Source of the DNA: Corynebacterium callunae DSM 20147
Lineage (GTDB): Bacteria; Actinomycetota; Actinomycetes; Mycobacteriales; Mycobacteriaceae
DNA length: 64,000 nt
Direction of reading: 5' to 3'
NCBI RefSeq assembly: GCF_000344785.1
Contig: NC_020506.1
Location: forward strand, 744,001-808,000
Made by a program: the position numbers and the translations under genes
The notes under the pieces: model-generated
Seen by the model: only the letters and a program-made list of their open reading frames with translations
Told to the model about the DNA's origin: nothing
The model's database searches: none
Shown: in pieces, positions 44,379 through 52,126 of the stretch
Layout: each line of letters starts with the position of its first letter
How positions within the stretch are numbered: position 1 is the stretch's first letter

Positions 44379-44972
44379 ATGGAGAAAAAAGCTTCTCCAA
44401 CAGTAATAATCATGGCCGTTGTGGTGACTCTTGCCGTAATCGCTGGCATTGCCTGGATGGTGTGGGCAAGCATTGCGCCAAAACAAGCAGATCTCACCGC
44501 AGATCAGGAAATTGTGAGCCACGAAGGACACGATCATGCTGACCCAACGAAAACTAGTGCTCAGGCAGCAGCACAAGCTGTTATGGGCGCGGCATATAGC
44601 TGGCAGCCAGCTCACTTTGAGACTCCGCTCGATGGGCTTCTTGGGGTTTCTGATCGTCTCACCGAAGAACTTGCTGAGCAGATGGAGATTGCAGCGACCG
44701 ATCCTAATCATGTTGTTGCCAATGAGTGGGACACATGGGCAAAAAATGGCGATGTGATCTCTGCGGCTACTGAAACCACGAATGAAGAAATCCGGGATGA
44801 CCTAAGCAAAGTCACTGTGCTGGTGACTCAAAATGTGCTCACCTCTCAGGGCGATGTCACTCCCTATTCCCAATTTGAAGTCACCGTGGATGCGGTGGCC
44901 ACGACTGGTCAGTCAAAGCAAGAAATGACCTGGCTTGTGCAGCGCTTCGCTATTACCAACGTTATTTTTTAA
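44379..44972 (+). CDS. VirB8/TcpC-like membrane protein
   Basis: 197 residues with one N-terminal helix (about 9-28) and an outer domain (about 55-197). AAQAVMGAAYSWQ and later strands ending MTWLVQRFAITNVIF suggest the NTF2-like fold of VirB8/TcpC scaffold proteins. AGAAAGGGGAT precedes ATG 44379, and this start is preferred over 44328 inside the hydrolase gene. It lies between the hydrolase and a soluble protein gene. Confidence 0.6.
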   Translation: MEKKASPTVIIMAVVVTLAVIAGIAWMVWASIAPKQADLTADQEIVSHEGHDHADPTKTSAQAAAQAVMGAAYSWQPAHFETPLDGLLGVSDRLTEELAEQMEIAATDPNHVVANEWDTWAKNGDVISAATETTNEEIRDDLSKVTVLVTQNVLTSQGDVTPYSQFEVTVDAVATTGQSKQEMTWLVQRFAITNVIF

Positions 44973-44983
44973 AGGAGAACAAC

Positions 44984-45664
44984 ATGGCACTATCAACAGC
45001 AGAAAAAGCCCGCTGGGCAGAGATCGACTCCATCGTGGCAGAGCATAAGGCAAAATTAAAATCCGCTACCACGCATGAAACGCTCAAAGACTTTGCCGAA
45101 GAACAGGGTTTCATGAATGAAAATGACTTCGGGAAGTACAAGTTTTCCCTCAAGAAGATCGCTGTCTCTTATGAGGATCTGCGCGCTCAAACATTTGAAG
45201 CTCAAGACAAAGAACGGGCAGAAGCTCTAGAAAGTCTTGCATCTGATGCCCCCGCAGTCATGCTGTGGACAGGTGCAGTTGAAGGCGACAATGGTGAAGG
45301 CTCGTTTGCCATTTGCAACAGTGAAGACGATGCCATTTGGTATGGACGCTTCTTTGATGGTGACAAGATCCGCGTTGCGGGTGACCTTATCTCCGCAGAG
45401 CAATCTGTCGCAGAAAAGGCGGTATGGATTGCATCAAAAGCATTTGAGGCTGCGGGACACAAACAGGGCCGGCTCTATCTTCACAGCACCTGTCCTGCGC
45501 TAGATGAACACGAACTTCGTGCTCAAGGCGCACGCTTTGGCGTCGCTGTTGATATTGAAGTCAATGAGGATCTTCGCGCGGTGACGATGGCGGAGGTGCC
45601 GGGATTTAAGAAGTGGCAGGACAACAATCTGGCGGAACTGGTCGAGGCTGATACCGATGAGTAG
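44984..45664 (+). CDS. Conserved hypothetical cytosolic protein of the transfer operon
   Basis: 226 residues with a strong AAAGGAG upstream. A helical N-terminal half (about 1-85) precedes a domain with the pattern FAICNSEDDAIWYGRFFDGDKIRV ... SVAEKAVWIASKAFEAAGHKQGRLYLHS, which could be an RNase H-like fold of the kind used for nucleic-acid handling, though this is only a visual impression. No signal or membrane segment. The end overlaps the coupling-protein gene by 8 bases. Confidence 0.55.
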   Translation: MALSTAEKARWAEIDSIVAEHKAKLKSATTHETLKDFAEEQGFMNENDFGKYKFSLKKIAVSYEDLRAQTFEAQDKERAEALESLASDAPAVMLWTGAVEGDNGEGSFAICNSEDDAIWYGRFFDGDKIRVAGDLISAEQSVAEKAVWIASKAFEAAGHKQGRLYLHSTCPALDEHELRAQGARFGVAVDIEVNEDLRAVTMAEVPGFKKWQDNNLAELVEADTDE

Positions 45665-47396
45665 AGACAATATTCGGCGTGCACAACAGCCTGGATCAGA
45701 TCCACAGCTTGTGCTTGTGGCCTCATTGTTTGTCCTGTTACTTGCAGCGACTGTGGCAGTTCATCTCGCATTGGTGTATTCCAATGATAAAAACGGCCTT
45801 GAAGATGCTGTGCCGTGGAATCCCATCAATTTGTTTATCAGCCTAGCTAAAGGCCAATTCACCTGGACAACCGATGCCACCATCGTCACTGCTGTACTCT
45901 CAGTGATCTTTGCTTTTATTGCTGCGGGTTTTTGGTGGCTAATTCGGAAACCAAAGGCGGAAAAACGTGTTGATCAGGTGCGCCATCTGCTGGGTTCCAG
46001 CAGAGATATGGAATCTTTTTCCAAGAAGAAGGCTACTGATCTATCGAAAAAATGGCTTCCTGAACAGCTTGCAGAAAAATACCCTGGACTGAAATTTGGA
46101 ACGGTGGTGGGCAACCGCAAAAGGGGTCTGTACTCCTCCTGGGAAGACCTCTATCTGGTGATTTTCGGGCCACGAATGGGCAAGACCACAACGCAGGTAA
46201 TCCCTGCCATTGTCGATGCTCCCGGAGTCGTCATGACCACCTCAAATAAACGTGACATTGTGGATGAAACAGTGGCATTTACCTCCGCGCGTGGAAACGT
46301 GTGGGTGTTTGATCCCCAACGCATTGCAGCTGGCTTTGACCAAAATCCGTGGTTCTTTGATCCGTTGGATTCTTTGCGTGAAAATCCCGACATGATGGAC
46401 AGTGCCGCACTTGCTTTGGCAGATATTTTCCTCTGTGCTCAAAGTGGGGATACTTCCGGTGGAGACAGCTATTTTCATAATGCTGGCCGGGATCTTACCT
46501 CCAGGCTTCTTATGGCAGCAGCTATTGGCGGACGACCAATTAGTGATGTCTTTATCTGGGCAAATGATGATTCTGATCGCACGCCGGTGGCAATTTTATC
46601 CGGCGATGGCGGGTGGGATCAACAGGCCTCAGCGTTGGCAGCAACTTATTCGATCACCGAACGTACGCGAAGCGGAATTTTCTCTCAAGCTGCGCAGATG
46701 GTCGCACCTCTAGGACGAAAAGAAGCAGTGAAATGGGTGACCCCAACCGCTGGTGCCAGGCGTTTCATACCAGCTGACTTTGTTCGCACCGCTCATGACA
46801 CGCTGTATGTCCTTTCAAAAGAAGGCCCCGATTCCGCAGCAGCACTCACCACTGCATTAGTGGCGTCGATCATGCAAGCAGCAGAACGCTACGGTGAAGC
46901 CAATGGCGGCAGGTTACCTGTGCCCCTGGTGGCAGCACTAGATGAGGCTGCAAACGTTGTGCGCTGGCCGGAACTACCCAAATTGTATTCCCACTATGGA
47001 TCGCGCTCGATCATTCTCATGACGATCTTGCAGTCCTACGCCCAGGGGGTAAGTGTCTGGGGAGAAGAAGGGATGGAGGCCTTGTGGTCTGCGTCCGCGA
47101 TCATGCTCTATGGCGGGGGCGTTCGTGATGAAAAGATGCTGTCAAAGATGGTGGAGCTTATCGGAGATGCAGAAGAACGTTCCAAGTCAGTGTCTTCCTC
47201 ACGTGATGGGCGTTCAGTCTCGACGTCGCTTCATGAAAAGAAAATCTTAACTGTGGCCGAACTGTCGTCACTTGAGCAGGGACGCGCGATTGTTTTCGCT
47301 ACGAAACATCGTCCGATTTTGGCTGAGCTTGAGCCGTGGTGGGAACGTCCGTGGCCACAGGAAACCAAAGACCTCCTTCGGATCACCAAAGCTTAG
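45657..47396 (+). CDS. VirD4/TraG-type conjugative coupling protein
   Basis: 579 residues. Two N-terminal membrane helices (about 17-40 and 75-100), then a P-loop ATPase: Walker A GPRMGKT at 171-177, acidic Walker B pair at D429-E430 (VAALDEAANV), followed by YGSRSIILMTILQSYAQ and the TraM-recognition-type C-terminal region. Such proteins dock the relaxase-DNA complex to the channel and pump DNA. Its presence together with VirB4 and a relaxase shows that the element encodes a complete-looking single-strand conjugation system. Confidence 0.9.
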   Translation: MSRDNIRRAQQPGSDPQLVLVASLFVLLLAATVAVHLALVYSNDKNGLEDAVPWNPINLFISLAKGQFTWTTDATIVTAVLSVIFAFIAAGFWWLIRKPKAEKRVDQVRHLLGSSRDMESFSKKKATDLSKKWLPEQLAEKYPGLKFGTVVGNRKRGLYSSWEDLYLVIFGPRMGKTTTQVIPAIVDAPGVVMTTSNKRDIVDETVAFTSARGNVWVFDPQRIAAGFDQNPWFFDPLDSLRENPDMMDSAALALADIFLCAQSGDTSGGDSYFHNAGRDLTSRLLMAAAIGGRPISDVFIWANDDSDRTPVAILSGDGGWDQQASALAATYSITERTRSGIFSQAAQMVAPLGRKEAVKWVTPTAGARRFIPADFVRTAHDTLYVLSKEGPDSAAALTTALVASIMQAAERYGEANGGRLPVPLVAALDEAANVVRWPELPKLYSHYGSRSIILMTILQSYAQGVSVWGEEGMEALWSASAIMLYGGGVRDEKMLSKMVELIGDAEERSKSVSSSRDGRSVSTSLHEKKILTVAELSSLEQGRAIVFATKHRPILAELEPWWERPWPQETKDLLRITKA

Positions 47397-47430
47397 TGTT
47401 ATGCAACCCTCCGATAGAAAGAGATAGATC

Positions 47431-47946
47431 ATGTCTGAGATGATTAAGCAGAAAGTTGAGCAGGCACTTTTAACGCCGGCGCTTTCGGAAGTTGGCGCGC
47501 AAATTGGAGAGCTGGCACAGGCCTATGGCCATGACAATGAGATTGCGCAGCTTCTCCTTAACTTCGTGGAGAACGAGTTAGGAAATATCAAGGCCAGCCT
47601 CGATACACAATCTATTCCTGAGCCACAGTTTGCATCGGTCTTTGAGTTTGTCGATGACTGGTTACTGCATGTCTATCCGTACACCCAAGCGCGGGAGCGG
47701 GATGTGAAGTGGACTCCATTTTGGTGGTCTCATCCCGAGGCTGTGCTGCGGTTGACGTCGCTGTGGCAGCGTTTTGAGAATCTTCGTGTGGCTGAGCCAG
47801 CAACATATTTGGAAACATTTTTGCGTGTTCATGCTGATTATCACATGCGGGTGCTCATGGCTGATGAAGGCGTTTTTGATGATTCACGACGTGAAGATAC
47901 TCCCTCAATTCCACTTCCTAGTGCCCCAATCCCGGAGAAGAAGTAA
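47431..47946 (+). CDS. DUF4913-family protein
   Basis: 171 residues. The core FVDDWLLHVYPYTQAR ... WTPFWWSHPEAVLRLTSLWQRFENLR ... WHxDYH-like region (FLRVHADYHMRVLM) matches DUF4913, a family found in actinobacterial conjugative elements next to the VirD4 gene. Function unknown. Soluble; N-terminus helical. The RBS is AAAGAGAT. The next gene starts directly after its stop codon. Confidence 0.75.
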   Translation: MSEMIKQKVEQALLTPALSEVGAQIGELAQAYGHDNEIAQLLLNFVENELGNIKASLDTQSIPEPQFASVFEFVDDWLLHVYPYTQARERDVKWTPFWWSHPEAVLRLTSLWQRFENLRVAEPATYLETFLRVHADYHMRVLMADEGVFDDSRREDTPSIPLPSAPIPEKK

Positions 47947-48564
47947 ATGGAAAAGCAAATGACAAGCATTGATCAGAAGTTGGCGTCGCTGGTGGCCACG
48001 GTTATTCAGTCTTCTAGATTTCGGAAGCATCCGGTTCCAATGCGGACGTATCGGCCAGGAGCTCGACAGCTTAAAAGCTACAGCACTGTGCGTCTGATCC
48101 GTGAAGTTCACAGACGATCTGTCGAGTCAAAGGGTAACTTATCTGAGCGAGATAAATCGCTGTTCTCAACGGAACTGCAGCGTCGCCAGTTCTCCACGAC
48201 AGCTGCAATTGTTACTCGTGCTGGAATCGCCGTGATGATCGCCCCGTTGCTAGAAAGGCTTATCAATCAAGGTCTGAATGAATCACAAGCTGCGATTGAT
48301 GAAGCAACAACGGATCTTCTAGCATCTGAGAACGTCGATCTTGATCATGATGTGATCGAACCGTTTACGTCTGCAGATCTTCTCGATGATATGCGGGATC
48401 AAAATCTTGATCCCGCAATGATTGAAAAGTTCGATATGGTGGCCCACTTCATGGTGACTGATCTTGGAGCAGCGATTGAACAGCAAAACGCTGTAGAGCA
48501 ACCAGCTCAGAGCTTTGACCTTGAAGCCCTAGCTGAGATTTCAACCGAAGTCGCAGAACTATAG
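47947..48564 (+). CDS. Hypothetical protein, last gene of the transfer operon
   Basis: 205 residues, predicted mostly helical. The first 60 residues are basic (RFRKHPVPMRTYRPGARQLKSYSTVRLIREVHRR), the rest acidic. One weak hydrophobic segment (about 78-100, AAIVTRAGIAVMIAPLLERLI). No recognised domain. GGAGAAGAAG in the end of the upstream gene serves as RBS. A basic head and acidic tail would suit a DNA- or relaxosome-associated role, but this is speculation. Confidence 0.5.
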   Translation: MEKQMTSIDQKLASLVATVIQSSRFRKHPVPMRTYRPGARQLKSYSTVRLIREVHRRSVESKGNLSERDKSLFSTELQRRQFSTTAAIVTRAGIAVMIAPLLERLINQGLNESQAAIDEATTDLLASENVDLDHDVIEPFTSADLLDDMRDQNLDPAMIEKFDMVAHFMVTDLGAAIEQQNAVEQPAQSFDLEALAEISTEVAEL

Positions 48565-48645
48565 ACATCTAAGTGATTCCGCTGGATGAGTAAAGTCACA
48601 AAAGTCCGTTGATCAAATGCGGTTGGGGAAATTTCACAAGGTGGT

Positions 48646-48934
48646 TGGAGACACTAGTGTCTCCAGATCGTCACTTTGGTATCAATGCCTTAGTCGCGAC
48701 GTGAGGATAGAAGCCCTGACAATTTGAACTGTAATCCTGAAGGTATTAATCGCGATCGACGGCTACCTTCAGGATCTGTGGCGGTTTTAACGCGTGTGTT
48801 CAAAGGTTGACGACCTGTCAAGCAATCGTAACCGCGATAAAGGATGCTGTGTTTTACGTAGTGGGAAAGAAGTGGAGATCCTCGTTTCCTGCTTCATGCC
48901 AGGGTTCAGTGGATACAGAACCCTGGCATGAAGC
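48646..48934. other. Cluster of three large dyads in the gap 48565-48936
   Basis: The 372-base gap after the transfer operon holds no convincing gene. It contains a 20-base perfect palindrome centred on ACTAGT (48646-48665), a 12-base inverted repeat ATCCTGAAGGTA/TACCTTCAGGAT with an 18-base loop (48734-48775), and a 17-base perfect stem with a 10-base loop (48891-48934, from GCTTCATGCC). The last lies against the stop of the minus-strand protease gene and could terminate it. The others may be operators, terminators or relaxosome sites. Confidence 0.65.
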
Positions 48935-48936
48935 AC

Positions 48937-49830
48937 TTAGAATGAACTTCCCCACGAGCTTGATCTTGGGTGTAGTGGCATAGGCGCAGTGGGGTGGAGC
49001 TCTCGCCCTCTGTGTGCCCTGTCACGTTCAGAGTCGGTGAAAGCAAGGTTGGCAAATACGGTTTCTCTAATCCAGCTGACCCGGGAGCTTATGTTGGTGT
49101 GCCACATCAGTCGATCTTGCCCCTGAGCGCAGTTTGGATTATACCCCCCTCCGGTGTGGACCGCATAGATTACGTTTCCTTTAAAGATAGGTCCGCCAGA
49201 ATCTCCGCTACAAGAGCGAGACGCAGAAGTTGATGTGCCCTCGAAGAGGTCAGTGTAGATCGCTTGGCCAAAGTCCAGTGAGTTCAGATGCTTGGAAATC
49301 TGAGTGGTGGCTTCGGAAGCGAAACTATTGGTAGCTCCGTACCCAATCAAGGTTGCTGTTTCACCCACTGAAAGCGGCTTCGTCGATATCTCAAATTTAT
49401 CGGCATCGATGCCTTCTTCCGTCTTGATGAGTGCTACATCATCGGTGTCGGACATTGTGTAAACGTTTGCGATGCCGGCTATTTCTCCATCGAATTGCTC
49501 AAGATACCCCAATGCTTGGGGATGTCCAGCTACGCAGTGATGTGCGGTTAACCAGAAACTATCCCCGAGATACGAGGCAGTACAAGTTCTGCGCGCAGGT
49601 GGAGGTTCAAGTTTTTCATCTGTTGATGCTGAGAGCGAATTGCTTATCCACAGTGCCGCAATCCGGTTATCTTCAACGGGAGTAGTGCTGGTTGCTTGTA
49701 ACTTTGGAGTATCGAATGCAAGTGTTTCTGTCAGCGGTAAGGCGTTTGCGGTGACCGGTGATGATAGCGCTGTTGCAGTGGTTAGCATAGCTAAGATCGC
49801 GGGAAGAAAGCGTTTTAAGAGAAGGTGCAT
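48937..49830 (-). CDS. Secreted trypsin-like serine protease
   Basis: About 297 residues from ATG 49830, which follows AAAAGAG; the frame is open 38 codons further, but that part has no signal features. Signal peptide up to VTANA. Catalytic triad: His in TAHHC, Asp in SDTDDVALI, Ser in CSGDSGGP, with disulfide-compatible cysteines around them. The last 45 residues (ERDRAHRGRELHPTAP) are low-complexity. It is transcribed against the transfer operon and away from the LGFP-repeat gene. It might process surface proteins of the host or a neighbouring cell; no link is proven. Confidence 0.8.
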   Translation of the reverse strand: MHLLLKRFLPAILAMLTTATALSSPVTANALPLTETLAFDTPKLQATSTTPVEDNRIAALWISNSLSASTDEKLEPPPARRTCTASYLGDSFWLTAHHCVAGHPQALGYLEQFDGEIAGIANVYTMSDTDDVALIKTEEGIDADKFEISTKPLSVGETATLIGYGATNSFASEATTQISKHLNSLDFGQAIYTDLFEGTSTSASRSCSGDSGGPIFKGNVIYAVHTGGGYNPNCAQGQDRLMWHTNISSRVSWIRETVFANLAFTDSERDRAHRGRELHPTAPMPLHPRSSSWGSSF

Positions 49831-49971
49831 AGCTCTTTTCCAAAGTGGTACGAGGTCATGGGGAAGGACTTTGAAGGTAATTTTGATGTTTCTCCGCGGG
49901 AACTCTATCACTAAATTAAGGTTAGAAGAGGTTTTTGAAACCACCTTTACATCTAATTGACAGGATCTTCC

Positions 49972-50376
49972 ATGAACAGATTATTGAAGCAATGTCTGGC
50001 TGGCGTGACGGCCGCATTCATTGTCATAGGGAGTGCAGCAAGTGCTGATGCTCAAGCGCTGTCATCTTCATTTCCGTTGGGGTCGTCTCAGGGGGTAATT
50101 GATCCTCCATCGAATTTGGAGCCCTCCTTCGATGGAGAGACTTCTTCTCCCAACTATCCAATTTTTCCAGAAGATACGGTAGTATCTTCAGGAGAAGTCA
50201 TAGACTTCCAGCTTGACCCAGAGGAAACTTTGGACTGGAAACCAACTGAAAAACCAAACCCTAATATTACTCTCGGGCAAATGCGTAGTGATAGGGAAGA
50301 AATCCCTGGGGGCTTTACTAAAGCTGAAGCTGATTTAGCTGAGATCAGAGAAGCCCAACTAGAAGATGAAGCGTAG
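49972..50376 (+). CDS. LGFP-repeat secreted protein, N-terminal part (ended by in-frame TAG)
   Basis: 134 residues from ATG 49972 with AGGATC upstream. It has a signal peptide (cut after ADAQA), a Ser/Pro-rich stretch, and ends in EIPGGFTKAEADLAEIREAQLEDEA. The TAG at 50374-50376 is followed in the same frame, without any other stop, by the 395-residue LGFP-repeat region. In related corynebacterial proteins such an N-terminus and the repeats are one polypeptide, so this is probably the exported leader of an interrupted gene. Confidence 0.65.
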   Translation: MNRLLKQCLAGVTAAFIVIGSAASADAQALSSSFPLGSSQGVIDPPSNLEPSFDGETSSPNYPIFPEDTVVSSGEVIDFQLDPEETLDWKPTEKPNPNITLGQMRSDREEIPGGFTKAEADLAEIREAQLEDEA

Positions 50377-50391
50377 CCTACTCTAAATGCT

Positions 50392-51579
50392 TTGTCAGGG
50401 TGCAAAGTTTACTGGCCGTCCCCTTACCAGGTGTGCGGTTTGATACGAGAGCTTTACGATTCTATCGGTGGTCCACAGAGCTTTCTCACGTTTCCCAAGT
50501 CTAATGAGCTGACAAATCCAGACGGTGTTGGGAAAAGAACAGAGTTCATTAATGGCTTCATCTACTGGCATCCCAACACTGGTGCCCATACGGTTAGCAT
50601 TCCAGCTACAGTTGTCTGGGCCAAATATGGATGGGAATCGGGGCACTTTGGTTACCCGTTAACTAGTGATGTGTCCCTTGGTGATCAGTGGTTCAGGCAG
50701 AGTTATCAAGGTGGATATATTTACACCCGAAATTCAGTTCCTGCAGTTCAAGCAGGAATTCAAGGAGCTATCTACGACAAGTGGGCTGCTATGGGGGCGC
50801 AAAATAGTGTTCTTGGATTCCCTATCGGTAACGAGGAAACTACGCCAGATGGAGCGGGGAAATATAACCTCTTTGAGCGAGGAATTATGATTTGGCATCC
50901 ACTTTATGGTGCGTATGCAATAACTGGAGATATCCTTCTCCAATGGGTCTATTCTGGAGGCTATACAGGACAAGTAGGATACCCCACTAGCGATCCTGTG
51001 GAAGATACTGACGGTTGGAAAAAGCAAGATTTTGTCGACGGTCCAATCTATGGAAAACATCTCGAAACTATTTTTCCATCTTGGAACCCTGCAGCCGGGG
51101 CGGAAGATGAAAGTCCCACCCTTCAGAATGACGCACGAGGAATAGCAGGTGGTAATTCGTACACAGACCACGAAATTATACCTAGGTTTGAAGACGCCTG
51201 TGGCGAAGACTTGATCCTTCGGCGGGGCTGGTATGACCCGGCGGTAAAAAAAGGACCATGGGGATATGACAAAATTGTCCACAAACATGGTCTATGGAGC
51301 ATTCGCACTATCGAGACGTATTTATCAAAAGCATGCAAAGATAGGACGGAAGGTACTGATCGGGTATACGAAGACGAAATTGACAATAGAATATGCGATC
51401 TTCTTCAGATTTGTAGACCTACTGGTGAAACCTTTACCTTGCGATCAGTTTACGAAACAGAAGCATTTGGCGGTGCTCGTGAAAATCGAGGTATCAACAC
51501 AATGTATCCACCATCAGGAGGGACTGCGGATAAAGTTCCTGAGTGGTTCAATGTCAACGATAACAAGGACGAGAGATGA
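50392..51579 (+). CDS. LGFP-repeat protein with variable C-terminal domain (downstream of in-frame stop)
   Basis: 395 codons in the same frame as the preceding signal-peptide ORF. The TTG at 50392 has no RBS, so it is probably reached only by readthrough or is inactive. Three or more LGFP repeats (SVLGFPIGNEETTPDGAGKY and relatives, residues ~20-230) are wall-binding modules in mycolic-acid bacteria. After a linker, residues ~255-395 form a separate domain with four to five cysteines and the stretch YDKIVHKHGLWSIRTIETYL. This domain is unknown to me; its position at the end of an exported repeat protein resembles a toxin tip. Confidence 0.65.
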   Translation: MSGCKVYWPSPYQVCGLIRELYDSIGGPQSFLTFPKSNELTNPDGVGKRTEFINGFIYWHPNTGAHTVSIPATVVWAKYGWESGHFGYPLTSDVSLGDQWFRQSYQGGYIYTRNSVPAVQAGIQGAIYDKWAAMGAQNSVLGFPIGNEETTPDGAGKYNLFERGIMIWHPLYGAYAITGDILLQWVYSGGYTGQVGYPTSDPVEDTDGWKKQDFVDGPIYGKHLETIFPSWNPAAGAEDESPTLQNDARGIAGGNSYTDHEIIPRFEDACGEDLILRRGWYDPAVKKGPWGYDKIVHKHGLWSIRTIETYLSKACKDRTEGTDRVYEDEIDNRICDLLQICRPTGETFTLRSVYETEAFGGARENRGINTMYPPSGGTADKVPEWFNVNDNKDER

Positions 51580-52043
51580 TGTTGCTCTTGATGAATCTGC
51601 CCCGGTTTGTTGAGTTTATGGATAAAAAACTTCACATTATCGAAACTGAGAACATCTATGTCGAGGCTGGACAGCAGAAGTATGCACATTTGAATGTTAT
51701 TAGTGCATGGGATGATGGGCTGATTTATCAAATGGTTATCCGTGTTGATGCGGGCACTGTTCAAAGATTCGTTGGTTATTCTAGTTCGGCAGATCGAAAC
51801 CTTCGTGAGTTTGGAGAAGCTTCAGATGATTACGCAGGCTTAGAGGATTTTTTGTCGCAGCACATTCGTCGTGAAAGCATGTACGGAGATTTCATTCTCC
51901 GGAGGCTTGAGGAGTCTCCGGATGAGATTGTGTGGCGCTATCCAGAACCAAACGATGAAACCCCTAGCACTTTGAAAGAGCTATTCGCATTAAAGGATAA
52001 GGAGAATATCTGGTTCAGTTCAAACTTTCAGCCGACAAATTAG
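51576..52043 (+). CDS. Small acidic protein overlapping the LGFP gene; candidate immunity protein
   Basis: 155 residues, acidic, with no signal peptide or membrane helix. ATG 51576 overlaps the LGFP stop codon (ATGATG around TGA); ATG 51618 is an alternative start. The sequence (KYAHLNVISAWDDGLIYQMVIRVDAGTVQRF) suggests a small beta-rich fold. Family unknown. A short acidic cytosolic partner translated directly after a secreted protein with a variable C-terminus is the usual layout of toxin-immunity pairs, but nothing in the sequence proves it. Confidence 0.55.
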   Translation: MMLLLMNLPRFVEFMDKKLHIIETENIYVEAGQQKYAHLNVISAWDDGLIYQMVIRVDAGTVQRFVGYSSSADRNLREFGEASDDYAGLEDFLSQHIRRESMYGDFILRRLEESPDEIVWRYPEPNDETPSTLKELFALKDKENIWFSSNFQPTN

Positions 52044-52126
52044 TCATCATAGCGTGCAAGTTTGTTGCGGAGTTATAGTAATCTTCGTTCGTTTTTGTGG
52101 GCTGATTTTTAAAGGACTCAATGCCT

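Noticed and set aside
48617..48724. 35-codon frame in the dyad-rich gap
   Set aside because: No RBS, spans the 20-bp palindrome, and no conserved pattern.
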